Origin: Oxalobacteraceae bacterium
Lineage (GTDB): Bacteria; Pseudomonadota; Gammaproteobacteria; Burkholderiales; Burkholderiaceae_D
Direction of reading: 5' to 3'
Assembly: GCA_003537575.1 (NCBI GenBank)
Contig: DPRS01000038.1
Span: forward strand, 2,504 to 21,516
DNA: 19,013 nt
The notes under the pieces are model-generated. The model made no database searches and had not been told where the DNA came from. It saw only the letters and a list, made by a program, of their open reading frames with translations. Below are positions 7,421 through 13,921 of this stretch, one piece after another (positions within the stretch are counted from its first letter, which is position 1; each line of letters begins with the position of its first letter). A program made the position numbers and the translations under genes.

Positions 7421-7460
7421 CAAAAATAAGCAAGAATAAGCAAAAACAAACAAGAACAAA
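7421..7460 (+). repeat. Four imperfect 10-bp A-rich tandem repeats
   Basis: The units are CAAAAATAAG, CAAGAATAAG, CAAAAACAAA and CAAGAACAAA. Units 1 and 3, and 2 and 4, share an A/G alternation, so it also reads as two 20-bp repeats with 16/20 identity. The stretch has only A on the purine-rich strand apart from sparse C, G and T, in sharp contrast to the GC-rich surroundings. Its 10-bp period equals about one helical turn, so it may be a bent or UP-like promoter element before rsfS, or an unstructured RNA spacer. Confidence 0.8.
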
Positions 7461-7469
7461 CAGTCGCCG

Positions 7470-7489
7470 CGCTGCCGCCGCCGGCAGTG
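7470..7489 (+). other. Short hairpin before rsfS
   Basis: CTGCCG (7472-7477), loop CCGC, CGGCAG (7482-7487), extended by a G-U and a C-G pair to 7470/7489. It lies between the A-rich repeat and an AT-rich stretch that may be the rsfS -10. Function not known; it could end read-through from hemF. Confidence 0.35.
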
Positions 7490-7495
7490 TTAGAC

Positions 7496-7505
7496 TATAT
7501 ATAAC
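7496..7505 (+). promoter_or_regulatory. Possible -10 region for rsfS-rlmH-maf-rng
   Basis: The run TATATATAAC contains TATATA and TATAAC, the only AT-rich -10-like segment in the 162-bp hemF-rsfS gap. Predicted transcription would start near 7512, leaving a leader of about 25 nt. No good -35 is found upstream, where the sequence is a GC hairpin. Confidence 0.35.
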
Positions 7506-7536
7506 AATACCCTTTCTATCAGGACCAAGCCTCCGC

Positions 7537-8247
7537 ATGGATATCAAAAAACTGCAAGCCCTCGTCGTTGACGCCCTCGAAGACATCAAGGCGCAAGACA
7601 TCCGCGTCTACGACACCACCCAGCTGACCAGCCTGTTCGACCGCCTGGCCATCGCCTCCGGCACTTCCAACCGGCAAACCAAGGCGCTAGCCGCCTCGGT
7701 GCGCGACAAGGTCAAGGAAAACGGCGGCACCATCATCAGCATGGAAGGCGAAGACACCGGCGAATGGGTGCTGGTCGACCTCGGCGACATGATCGTCCAC
7801 ATCATGCAGCCGGCCATCCGCGACTATTACCGCCTGGAAGAAATCTGGGGCGAGAAGGAAGTCAAGCTGGGCGCGGCCAAGCGCATCTCCAAGCGCACGG
7901 CCAGCGAAGCGGCGGAAGAAGAAGCGCCGAAGAAACGCGGCCGCCACCTGGCCGCGAGCCGCGCCGCCGCCGAGGCCGAAGCCGAAGTGGCGCCGAAAAA
8001 GGCGCCGGCACGCAAGACCGCAAGCGGCGCAGCCAAGACCGCCACCAAGACGGCAGTCAAAACAGCGACCAAAACCGCCGCCAAAACACCCCGTACCGCC
8101 GCTAAGACCACCGCCGGCAAGACCGCTGCAGCCAAAACCGCCGCTCCGCGCAAGACTGCCGCCAAAACCGCTGCCGCGCCGGTCAAGGTGAAGGTTGCCA
8201 CCCGCAAGTCTCCCGCGAAGAAGTCGCCGGCGAAAAAGGCTGGCTAA
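7537..8247 (+). CDS. rsfS: Ribosomal silencing factor RsfS with long H1-like basic tail
   Basis: RsfS (YbeB/Iojap) binds ribosomal protein uL14 on the 50S subunit and blocks joining of the 30S subunit in poor growth conditions. Residues 1 to about 112 are a complete RsfS domain: DIKAQDIRVYDTTQLTSLFD, FDRLAIASGTSNRQTKALA, GEDTGEWVLVDLGDMIVHIM and YYRLEEIWG are characteristic. The usual length is about 105-150 residues, but this protein has 236. Residues 113-236 form a low-complexity tail: an acidic patch (SEAAEEEA), a basic segment (KKRGRHLAASR), then many KTA/AKT repeats and a final SPAKKSPAKKAG, resembling histone H1 or AlgP-type tails. The ATG at 7537 follows AGGA at 7521-7524. rlmH follows 9 bp downstream, the usual partner in bacteria. 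The tail may bind RNA or DNA; this is inference. Confidence 0.94.
   Translation: MDIKKLQALVVDALEDIKAQDIRVYDTTQLTSLFDRLAIASGTSNRQTKALAASVRDKVKENGGTIISMEGEDTGEWVLVDLGDMIVHIMQPAIRDYYRLEEIWGEKEVKLGAAKRISKRTASEAAEEEAPKKRGRHLAASRAAAEAEAEVAPKKAPARKTASGAAKTATKTAVKTATKTAAKTPRTAAKTTAGKTAAAKTAAPRKTAAKTAAAPVKVKVATRKSPAKKSPAKKAG
7873..8244 (+). repeat. Low-complexity Lys/Ala/Thr repeat region within rsfS
   Basis: This codes for RsfS residues 113-236. The densest part (residues 165-215) is built of short units such as AKTATKTA, AKTAAAKTA and RKTAAKTA, and the DNA repeats units like ACCGCCAAAACC. It ends with two copies of SPAKK, similar to the SPKK motif known to bind the DNA minor groove. Such repeats can change in length by slipped-strand replication, so strains may differ here. 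Confidence 0.85.
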
Positions 8248-8256
8248 GCGTCCGGC

Positions 8257-8727
8257 ATGCAATTGGTCATTGCCGCCGTCGGCCACAAGATGCCAGCCTG
8301 GATCGAGGCCGGCTTCGCCGAATACGCCAAGCGCATGCCGCCCGAATGCCGCCTGCAGCTCAAGGAAATCAAGCCGGTCGACCGCAGCGGCAGCAGGACT
8401 GCCGAGACGGTCATGGCGCAGGAGCGCACCCGCATCGAGGCGGCGATCCCGAAAGGATCCCGCATCGTGGCCCTGGATGAGCGCGGCAAGGACATCACCA
8501 CTGTACAGTTAGCCAATTATCTGACACAGTGGCAACAAGACGGCCGGGATGTTACATTCGTCATTGGCGGCGCCGATGGCCTGGATGCACAATTCAAGGC
8601 CGGCGCCGATTTGCTGGTACGCATTTCCAGCCTGACCTTGCCGCATGGCATGGCGCGGGTGCTGCTGGCGGAACAGCTTTACCGGGCGTGGTCGATTACG
8701 CAGAACCATCCGTATCACCGCGCATAG
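8257..8727 (+). CDS. rlmH: 23S rRNA (pseudouridine1915-N3)-methyltransferase
   Basis: A SPOUT-class methyltransferase that methylates pseudouridine 1915 in helix 69 of 23S rRNA on the assembled 70S ribosome. At 156 residues it matches E. coli RlmH (155). The SAM-binding knot shows FVIGGADGL (101-109), with ALDERGK (72-78), SLTLPHGMARVLLAEQLYRA (125-144) and the C-terminal HPYHRA, all family hallmarks. The ATG lies 9 bp after the rsfS stop and has no clear Shine-Dalgarno close by, so it is probably translated by coupling to rsfS. The rsfS-rlmH pair is one of the best conserved neighbour pairs in bacteria. Confidence 0.97.
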   Translation: MQLVIAAVGHKMPAWIEAGFAEYAKRMPPECRLQLKEIKPVDRSGSRTAETVMAQERTRIEAAIPKGSRIVALDERGKDITTVQLANYLTQWQQDGRDVTFVIGGADGLDAQFKAGADLLVRISSLTLPHGMARVLLAEQLYRAWSITQNHPYHRA

Positions 8728-8803
8728 GCTTATGTATAGTCAGATGTACGCTGCATGAGCAGGGCAACAGGCAACCTTTCCAGAGTATTTGAGCAAGCAG
8801 GGC

Positions 8804-9439
8804 ATGAGACCAAGCGACCATAAAATCTACCTCGCCTCCAAGAGCGCGCGCCGGCGCGAGCTGCTGCGCCAGATCGGCGTCGAATTCGAACTTTTGCTGT
8901 TGCGCGACCAGACACCGCGTGGCCCCGAGGTCAGCGAAGAAGTGCAGCCCGGTGAAGCCGCCGAAGACTACGTTGCCCGCGTCACCCTGGAAAAAGCCGA
9001 GTGCGCGCACCACACCATGCTCTGGCGCAAATTGCCCAACCGCCCGGTGCTGGCGGCCGATACCACGGTGGTGGTCGATGGCCGCATCCTCGGCAAGCCG
9101 TCCGGTTATCCGGAAGCGGCCGACATGCTGCGCCTGCTCTCCGGACGCACCCACGAAGTCCTGACCAGCATCGTGGTGCGCCATCACGACGACACCCTGC
9201 AGATCACGCAACGCTCGGTAGTGCGTTTCGCCGCGCTACCGGAAGCCGCGATCCATGCCTATTGCATGAGCGCCGAGCCCTACGACAAGGCCGGCGGCTA
9301 TGGTATCCAGGGCATGGCGGCGGTCTTCATCGAAGAAATCGCCGGCAGCTATTCCGGCATCATGGGACTGCCCTTGTTCGAAACCACGCAGTTGCTGCGC
9401 CAGGCCGGCGTGCGCATCCTCGACGTGAACGGCCGCTGA
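8804..9439 (+). CDS. maf: Maf-family nucleotide pyrophosphatase (YhdE-like)
   Basis: A house-cleaning nucleotide pyrophosphatase of the Maf/HAM1 structural group. Sequence features favour the YhdE branch (dTTP/UTP pyrophosphatase): IYLASKSARRRELLRQIGV (8-26), AADTTVVVDGRILGKP (84-99) with the key Asp86, and YDKAGGYGIQG near residue 160. Length from the ATG at 8804 is 211 residues, normal for the family. A TTG at 8789 in frame would add MSKQG; neither start has a well-spaced Shine-Dalgarno, and GCAGGG at 8797-8802 is very close to the ATG. It lies 61-76 bp after rlmH and 19 bp before rng, as in other Burkholderiales. Confidence 0.93.
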   Translation: MRPSDHKIYLASKSARRRELLRQIGVEFELLLLRDQTPRGPEVSEEVQPGEAAEDYVARVTLEKAECAHHTMLWRKLPNRPVLAADTTVVVDGRILGKPSGYPEAADMLRLLSGRTHEVLTSIVVRHHDDTLQITQRSVVRFAALPEAAIHAYCMSAEPYDKAGGYGIQGMAAVFIEEIAGSYSGIMGLPLFETTQLLRQAGVRILDVNGR

Positions 9440-9458
9440 GCGGCGACCGAGTTTCCCC

Positions 9459-10919
9459 ATGAGCGAAGAAATCCTCGTCAACATCACGCCGCAGGAAACC
9501 CGGGTCGCCCTGGTGCTGCAGGGCGCGGTGCAGGAATTGCACATCGAGCGCACCCTGTCGCGCGGCCTGGCCGGCAATATCTATCTCGGCAAGGTAGTGC
9601 GCGTGCTGCCCGGCATGCAATCGGCCTTCATCGACATCGGCCTGGAGCGCGCCGCCTTTCTGCATGTGGCCGACATCTGGGAAGCTCGCTCGCGCGAAGG
9701 CGGCGGCGCCCCGACGCCAATCGAAAAACTGCTGTACGACGGCCAGTCGCTGATGGTGCAGGTGGTCAAGGACCCGATCGGCACCAAGGGCGCGCGCCTG
9801 TCGACGCAAATCTCGATCGCCGGGCGCATGCTGGTCTACCTGCCGCAAGACCCGCACATCGGCATCTCGCAGCGCATCGAAAGCGAAGCCGGGCGCGAAC
9901 AGTTGAAGCAGCGCGTGCAGCAACTCTTGCCGCCGGAGGAAAAAGGCGGCTTCATCATCCGCACCATGGCCGAGGAAGCTTCCGAAGCCGACCTGCAGAT
10001 GGATATCGATTACCTGCGCAAGACCTGGTCCAACCTCAGCGCCCTGACCAAGACGCGGCCGGCGCCGCTCTTGCTGTACCAGGACCTCAGCCTGGCGCAG
10101 CGCGTGCTGCGTGATTTCGTCACTGACGACACCGCCGGCATCCGGGTCGATTCGCGCGAGAATTTCCTCAAGCTGCAGCAATTCGCCACCACCTACACTC
10201 CCTCGGTGCTGCCGCGCCTGGAGCACTACACCGGCGAGCGGCCGCTGTTCGAACTCTACGGCGTGGAAGAAGAAATCCAGCGCGCGCTGGGACGCCGCGT
10301 CGACCTGAAATCCGGCGGCTACCTGATCGTCGACCAGACCGAAGCGATGACTACCATCGACGTCAACACCGGCAGCTACGTCACCGGCCGCAACTTCGAC
10401 GACACCATCTTCAAGACCAACCTGGAAGCCGCGCACGCCATCGCGCGCCAGCTGCGGCTCAGGAATCTCGGCGGCATCATCATCCTCGATTTCATCGACA
10501 TGGACAGCGCCGAGCACAAGAATGCCGTGCTGGCCGAGCTGCACAAGGCGCTGGCGCGCGACCGCACCAAGATCTCGGTGTCGGGCTTCTCCGCGCTGGG
10601 CCTGGTGGAAATGACCCGCAAGCGCACCCGCGAATCGCTCGCCCATATCCTTTGCGAACCCTGCCCTGCCTGCAGCGGCAAGGGCCAGGTCAAGACCGCG
10701 CGCACCATCTGCTATGAAATCCTGCGCGAACTGCTACGCGAGGCGCGCCAGTTCAATCCGCGCGAATTCCGCATCCTTGCCTCGCAAGTGGTGGTGGACA
10801 TGTTCCTCGAGGAAGAATCGCAGCACCTGGCCATGCTCGGCGACTTCATCGGCAAGCCGATTTCGCTGCAAGTGGAATCGCAATTCCACCAGGAACAGTA
10901 CGACATCATCCTGATGTAA
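9459..10919 (+). CDS. rng: Ribonuclease G
   Basis: An endoribonuclease of the RNase E/G family that matures the 16S rRNA 5' end and degrades selected mRNAs. The 486 residues match RNase G (E. coli 489) and lack the long C-terminal scaffold of RNase E. In order: an N-terminal S1 RNA-binding domain (about 35-125, with GNIYLGKVVRVLPGMQSAFI and DPIGTKGARLST), the 5' sensor/RNase H-like part, catalytic Mg-binding Asp301 (TTIDVNTGSY) and Asp344 (IILDFIDM), and the zinc-link cysteines C402 and C405 (CEPCPACSGKG). It starts 19 bp after maf with a poor ribosome site and is the last gene of the rsfS-rlmH-maf-rng group. Its stop is 11 bp from the stop of the convergent DUF3460-type gene, so no terminator fits between. 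Confidence 0.97.
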   Translation: MSEEILVNITPQETRVALVLQGAVQELHIERTLSRGLAGNIYLGKVVRVLPGMQSAFIDIGLERAAFLHVADIWEARSREGGGAPTPIEKLLYDGQSLMVQVVKDPIGTKGARLSTQISIAGRMLVYLPQDPHIGISQRIESEAGREQLKQRVQQLLPPEEKGGFIIRTMAEEASEADLQMDIDYLRKTWSNLSALTKTRPAPLLLYQDLSLAQRVLRDFVTDDTAGIRVDSRENFLKLQQFATTYTPSVLPRLEHYTGERPLFELYGVEEEIQRALGRRVDLKSGGYLIVDQTEAMTTIDVNTGSYVTGRNFDDTIFKTNLEAAHAIARQLRLRNLGGIIILDFIDMDSAEHKNAVLAELHKALARDRTKISVSGFSALGLVEMTRKRTRESLAHILCEPCPACSGKGQVKTARTICYEILRELLREARQFNPREFRILASQVVVDMFLEEESQHLAMLGDFIGKPISLQVESQFHQEQYDIILM

Positions 10920-10930
10920 GAATCAGGGGC

Positions 10931-11131
10931 TCAAAAATACTCGTAGGGTTTCATCCTGACGTCGGGACTTGAGGCGCGCTGCACCTCGGCCGGCGTCAGC
11001 GCCGGCTTGTCCCACCAGATGGCACGGGCCTCGCGCTGCCTTTTCTCGAGGTCCGGATACTGTTGCTTCAAATCATTGATGAACCCGGTCAATTCGGATT
11101 CATAGCGCTGATTGTGCTTGGAGAAATGCAT
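10931..11131 (-). CDS. DUF3460-type small protein
   Basis: A 66-residue protein: MHFSKHNQRYESELTGFIND, then LKQQYPDLEKRQREARAIWWDKP, ending in MKPYEYF. The YESE..F...LK pattern, RQREARAIWWDKP core and aromatic C-terminus fit DUF3460, a family of about 60-residue betaproteobacterial proteins of unknown function; this is from memory. An ATG at 11164 would add a hydrophobic MRAEIQLLLIA; neither start has a clear ribosome site, and the family length favours 11131. It is tail-to-tail with rng (11 bp gap) and has a possible promoter at 11199-11226. Confidence 0.75.
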   Translation of the reverse strand: MHFSKHNQRYESELTGFINDLKQQYPDLEKRQREARAIWWDKPALTPAEVQRASSPDVRMKPYEYF

Positions 11132-11198
11132 GGCGATCAGGAGCAATTGAATTTCCGCACGCATAGGGCAGCATCCGCTGTCGCCCTGTTATCTCTCC

Positions 11199-11226
11199 AT
11201 CATAGGCCCGCTCTGCGGGAATGCAA
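11199..11226 (-). promoter_or_regulatory. Possible promoter of the DUF3460-type gene
   Basis: On the minus strand TTGCAT (11221-11226) and TATGAT (11199-11204) are separated by 16 bp. The -10 has a 5/6 match, the -35 only the TTG. The spacer contains the hairpin-forming dyad CCCGC-TCT-GCGGG (11207-11219). Placed between msbA's end and the small gene. Confidence 0.35.
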
Positions 11227-11234
11227 GGCTTGCA

Positions 11235-11250
11235 GGCGGTTTTTGCCGCC
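11235..11250 (-). terminator. Small hairpin just after msbA
   Basis: GGCGG (11235-11239) and CCGCC (11246-11250) form a 5-bp stem around a six-base loop, 2 bp beyond the msbA stop codon on the minus strand. A second dyad lies at 11207-11219. No U-run follows on the minus strand, so a classic intrinsic terminator is not supported. Confidence 0.3.
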
Positions 11251-11252
11251 CC

Positions 11253-12995
11253 TCATCCTTGCTGCACCGGCGTCGAATACTGCAGATGGTATAGCTTGGC
11301 GTAAATGCCGTTTCTCTGCAGCAGTTCCGCATGGGTTCCGGTTTCGGCGATCCGGCCATGGTCCAGCACCACGATCAGGTCGGCACGCTCGATGGTCGAG
11401 AGGCGATGCGCGATCACCAGGGTGGTGCGGCCGCGCATCAGCTCGTCCAGCGCCGCCTGCACCGCGCGCTCGGACTCGGTATCCAGCGCCGAAGTCGCCT
11501 CGTCCAAGATCAGGATCGGCGCATTCTTGTAAATCGCCCGCGCGATCGCCAGGCGCTGGCGCTGGCCGCCGGACAGGCGCATGCCATTGTTGCCGATCGG
11601 CGTCTCCAGTCCCTGCGGCAGATTGGCGACCACGTCGTCCAGGTGCGCAGCCCTGACCGCCGCCTCGATGCGCGCGCGGTCGGGATGCGTGTCGCCATAG
11701 GCGATGTTGGCGGCCACCGTATCGTCGAACAGCACGACGTTCTGGCTCACCATGGCAATCTGCGCGCGCAGGCTGGTCAGCGCGATGTCGCGAATCGGTT
11801 CGCCATCCAGGCGGATTTCGCCGCTGCTGACGGAATAGAAATCCGGCACCAGGTTCACCAGGGTCGACTTGCCGCCGCCGGAAGTGCCGACGAAAGCCAC
11901 GGTCTGGCCCGGCGCGATCGCCAGGTTAACGTTCGTCAGCGCCGCGCGCTCCTGTCCCGGGTAGACAAAGCCGACATCGATGAATTCCAGGCGGCCTTCG
12001 GCGCGGCGCGGCAAGACCTTGCCGCCGGTGCGCTCGGGCGCGGCATCGATCAGGCCGAAAACGTTTTCCGCCGCCGCCAGCCCGCGCTGCAGCGGGCCGT
12101 TGATTTCAGCCAGGCGCTTCAGCGGCGTCACCAGCATCAGCAAGGCGGTGATGAAGGAAGCGAAGCCGCCAACCGTGGCCTGGCCCTCATCGGCCTGCAG
12201 CAGCGCGATCACGATCACCACCGATACCGCGCAGGCGGTCATCAGCTGCGTGATCGGCATCGTCGCGGCGAAGGTGCTGGTCATGCGCATGGTGAAGCCG
12301 CGCAGCTTGTCGGCACGCTGCTCGAAACGCCGCTTTTCGTAATCCTGGCCGCCAAACACCTTGATCACCTGCACCGCGCGGGTGGATTCCTCGATCACCT
12401 GGGTCTGCTCGGCGCTGATGTCGAGCAGCGTCCTGGTCAGCTTGCGCAAGCGTTTGCCGGTGATGCGCACTACCACGGCGATCAGCGGCAGCAGGACGAA
12501 GGCCACCAGCGTCAGCCGCCAGTTCAGCCACAACAGATAGCCCATCAGGCCGGCGACCGTCAGGGTGTCGCGGATCGTCGCGGTGATCACGCTCTTGAGC
12601 ATGTCGACGATCTGCTGCACCTCGAACATCATCGAGTTGATCACCTGGCCGATCGAATTGCTGGCGTAGTAGCCGATCGGCACGTCCAGCAGGCGATCGA
12701 ACATCTGCTGGCGCAGCCGGTTCATCATCCGCGTCGACACCCAGGCGATCATGTAGGTGGTCAGGAAGGTGGACAGCCCGCGCACCAGGAAGATGCCAAC
12801 CACGACAGCCGGCACCAGCCACAGGGAAAACGACACCTTGCCGGTGAAGCCCTTGTCCAGCAGGATTTTCATCATCGCCGCCAGCGCCGGTTCGGTGGTC
12901 GCGGTCAGCACCATGCCGACGAGGGCAAGCGCCAGGCGGCCCTTATAATCTGCCAGGATGCTGGTCAGGCGCTTGAAATGCGGAGAAAGTAGCAT
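11253..12995 (-). CDS. msbA: Lipid A export ABC transporter, ATP-binding/permease protein
   Basis: MsbA is the inner-membrane homodimeric flippase that moves lipid A-core from the inner to the outer leaflet. At 580 residues it matches E. coli MsbA (582). Residues 1-310 are the six-helix transmembrane domain (for example LALALVGMVLTAT, LWLVPAVVVGIFLVRGLSTF, GYLLWLNWRLTLVAFVLLPL). Residues 335-575 are the nucleotide-binding domain: Walker A GTSGGGKST (370-378), Q-loop Gln418, signature LSGGQRQR (474-481), Walker B LILDEA (495-500) and switch His530. The ATG at 12995 is 21 bp after the glycosyltransferase stop, with no strong ribosome site, so co-transcription and coupling are likely. The neighbouring LPS genes support lipid A-core rather than a drug as substrate. 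Confidence 0.93.
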   Translation of the reverse strand: MLLSPHFKRLTSILADYKGRLALALVGMVLTATTEPALAAMMKILLDKGFTGKVSFSLWLVPAVVVGIFLVRGLSTFLTTYMIAWVSTRMMNRLRQQMFDRLLDVPIGYYASNSIGQVINSMMFEVQQIVDMLKSVITATIRDTLTVAGLMGYLLWLNWRLTLVAFVLLPLIAVVVRITGKRLRKLTRTLLDISAEQTQVIEESTRAVQVIKVFGGQDYEKRRFEQRADKLRGFTMRMTSTFAATMPITQLMTACAVSVVIVIALLQADEGQATVGGFASFITALLMLVTPLKRLAEINGPLQRGLAAAENVFGLIDAAPERTGGKVLPRRAEGRLEFIDVGFVYPGQERAALTNVNLAIAPGQTVAFVGTSGGGKSTLVNLVPDFYSVSSGEIRLDGEPIRDIALTSLRAQIAMVSQNVVLFDDTVAANIAYGDTHPDRARIEAAVRAAHLDDVVANLPQGLETPIGNNGMRLSGGQRQRLAIARAIYKNAPILILDEATSALDTESERAVQAALDELMRGRTTLVIAHRLSTIERADLIVVLDHGRIAETGTHAELLQRNGIYAKLYHLQYSTPVQQG

Positions 12996-13016
12996 TGTGT
13001 AATAGGTGGTTGTGCG

Positions 13017-13772
13017 TCACTCGCGCCAGTGCTCGGCGATCCAGGGCGCGCGCCTGACGAAGCGGAGCGCGCGGTTGCGCCGGCCTTCGAGGGCATCCGG
13101 CGGATTGACTTCGCCGTGAAAAATCAAAATACGGGCGCCGGCCGGGATGATTGGCGCCAGGAAGTAATTCAGGGGCCAGCGCGGAATGCAATGATACTTG
13201 TAGCTGCTGCACCACTCGCCCGGCCAGTAAGCCAGCTTGCCCTGCTTGTGCAAGACGTCCGAAAGGTAGGCTTGCTCGTTGCGGAAATTCTTGCGCGCTT
13301 CGGCCTGGGTGGCGCGGAATTGCGTCAGCACGTCGGCATGGGCGCCGAGCTTGAAGCGATACACGGAAGAATTGCCGGTGACGCGCCAGGGCCGCTTCCA
13401 GTCATGGATGATGAGGAATTCGCCCGGATGCTCGAAGAAACAATCGATGCTGTCGACGATCACCACATCGAGGTCGAGGAACAGGGCGGTCCCCCGCAGG
13501 CCGTGCAGGTCAGCCTCGAAAGTCGTCAGCTTTTTCCAGCCGCGCTCAGGCAAGCCCTCCGGCAGCTTCAGATCCGGGATGGGCAGGCATTCGACTTCCG
13601 CGCGGATGCCCTCGCTGCGGTCGGTCAGGCAGACGAAGCGAAAGTCGCCCCGCAAGTGGCGCCGCACCATTGCGTACAGGCGATTCACATACTCGGGGCC
13701 GTACTTGACGCCCCACTTCATGCACAGGATTACGCGATCGGCAGTCGCCGCAACGGTATCGGAAGTTGTCAA
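13017..13772 (-). CDS. Putative GT-A type glycosyltransferase (TTG start)
   Basis: A 251-residue soluble protein with no signal or membrane segment. GTALFLDLDVVIVDSIDCFF carries a DxD-type motif (Asp100-Leu-Asp102), the metal/sugar-nucleotide site of GT-A fold enzymes. Further features are VILCMKWGVKYGPEYVNRLY at the start, a conserved-looking NEQAYLSDVL, and IPAGARILIFHGEVNPPDAL near the C-terminus, the likely end of the catalytic core with a basic tail. I do not know the exact family or sugar; it looks like enzymes in LPS or capsule clusters. The start is TTG at 13772, supported by GGCGGAG (13779-13785) with six-base spacing; the first ATG is 17 codons further in and would cut off the first beta strand. 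It is 21 bp upstream of msbA and divergent from a GT2 gene. Confidence 0.82.
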   Translation of the reverse strand: MTTSDTVAATADRVILCMKWGVKYGPEYVNRLYAMVRRHLRGDFRFVCLTDRSEGIRAEVECLPIPDLKLPEGLPERGWKKLTTFEADLHGLRGTALFLDLDVVIVDSIDCFFEHPGEFLIIHDWKRPWRVTGNSSVYRFKLGAHADVLTQFRATQAEARKNFRNEQAYLSDVLHKQGKLAYWPGEWCSSYKYHCIPRWPLNYFLAPIIPAGARILIFHGEVNPPDALEGRRNRALRFVRRAPWIAEHWRE

Positions 13773-13778
13773 AAATTA

Positions 13779-13785
13779 CTCCGCC
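13779..13785 (-). promoter_or_regulatory. Ribosome binding site deciding the TTG start
   Basis: GGCGGAG on the minus strand, then six bases TAATTT, then TTG at 13772-13770. The spacing is close to ideal, and no equally good site precedes the next ATG. It makes the UUG start of the glycosyltransferase gene likely. Confidence 0.7.
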
Positions 13786-13827
13786 GGTCAGATAGAAGGA
13801 ATGGAATCAGCGATTATCCCCCGCTTG

Positions 13828-13874
13828 TTCCCACTTGTGCAACGGCTTCCTTGCGCCTTGCACAACGGCGGGAA
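13828..13874. promoter_or_regulatory. Extended inverted repeat between divergent glycosyltransferase genes
   Basis: TTGTGCAA (13835-13842) and TTGCACAA (13858-13865) are perfect inverted arms around 15 bases. Flanking TTCCC (13828-13832) and GGGAA (13870-13874) pair too, with a small internal loop (AC against CGGC). It lies between the minus glycosyltransferase-msbA genes and the plus GT2 gene. A possible minus-strand promoter (TTGCAC 13837-13842, 18 bp, GATAAT 13813-13818) has its -35 in the left arm, and the plus-strand -10 is 17 bp past the right end. This could be a shared operator. Confidence 0.45.
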
Positions 13875-13888
13875 AGCAGGCATCACCA

Positions 13889-13897
13889 TGATAAAAT
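13889..13897 (+). promoter_or_regulatory. Extended -10 promoter element for the GT2-GT2-waaL group
   Basis: TGATAAAAT followed by CCGC is the same element as the one before yebC, with one base changed. No -35 at normal spacing is convincing. Predicted start is near 13904, giving a leader of about 46 nt. Confidence 0.5.
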
Positions 13898-13921
13898 CCG
13901 CCCATCTCCGCACGATCACGC

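Noticed and set aside
7873..8244. Possible separate gene or frameshift for the basic tail after the RsfS domain
   Set aside because: The reading frame is continuous with RsfS, and there is no internal ribosome site or stop; treated as part of rsfS.
8735..8740. TATAGT as a promoter for maf
   Set aside because: No -35 or extended -10 supports it, and maf lies in a conserved operon order, so an own promoter is not supported.
9360..10646. 428-codon minus-strand frame opposite rng
   Set aside because: Antisense shadow of RNase G; composition is typical of the complementary frame of a GC-rich gene.
12944..12949. Perfect TATAAT on the plus strand inside msbA
   Set aside because: It lies in the coding region, points antisense to msbA, and has no matching -35 or gene to serve; probably chance.
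11331..12992. 553-codon open frame on the plus strand opposite msbA
   Set aside because: The product is rich in Gln/His/Arg/Asp with no fold signature, whereas the minus strand encodes a complete MsbA with all ATPase motifs.
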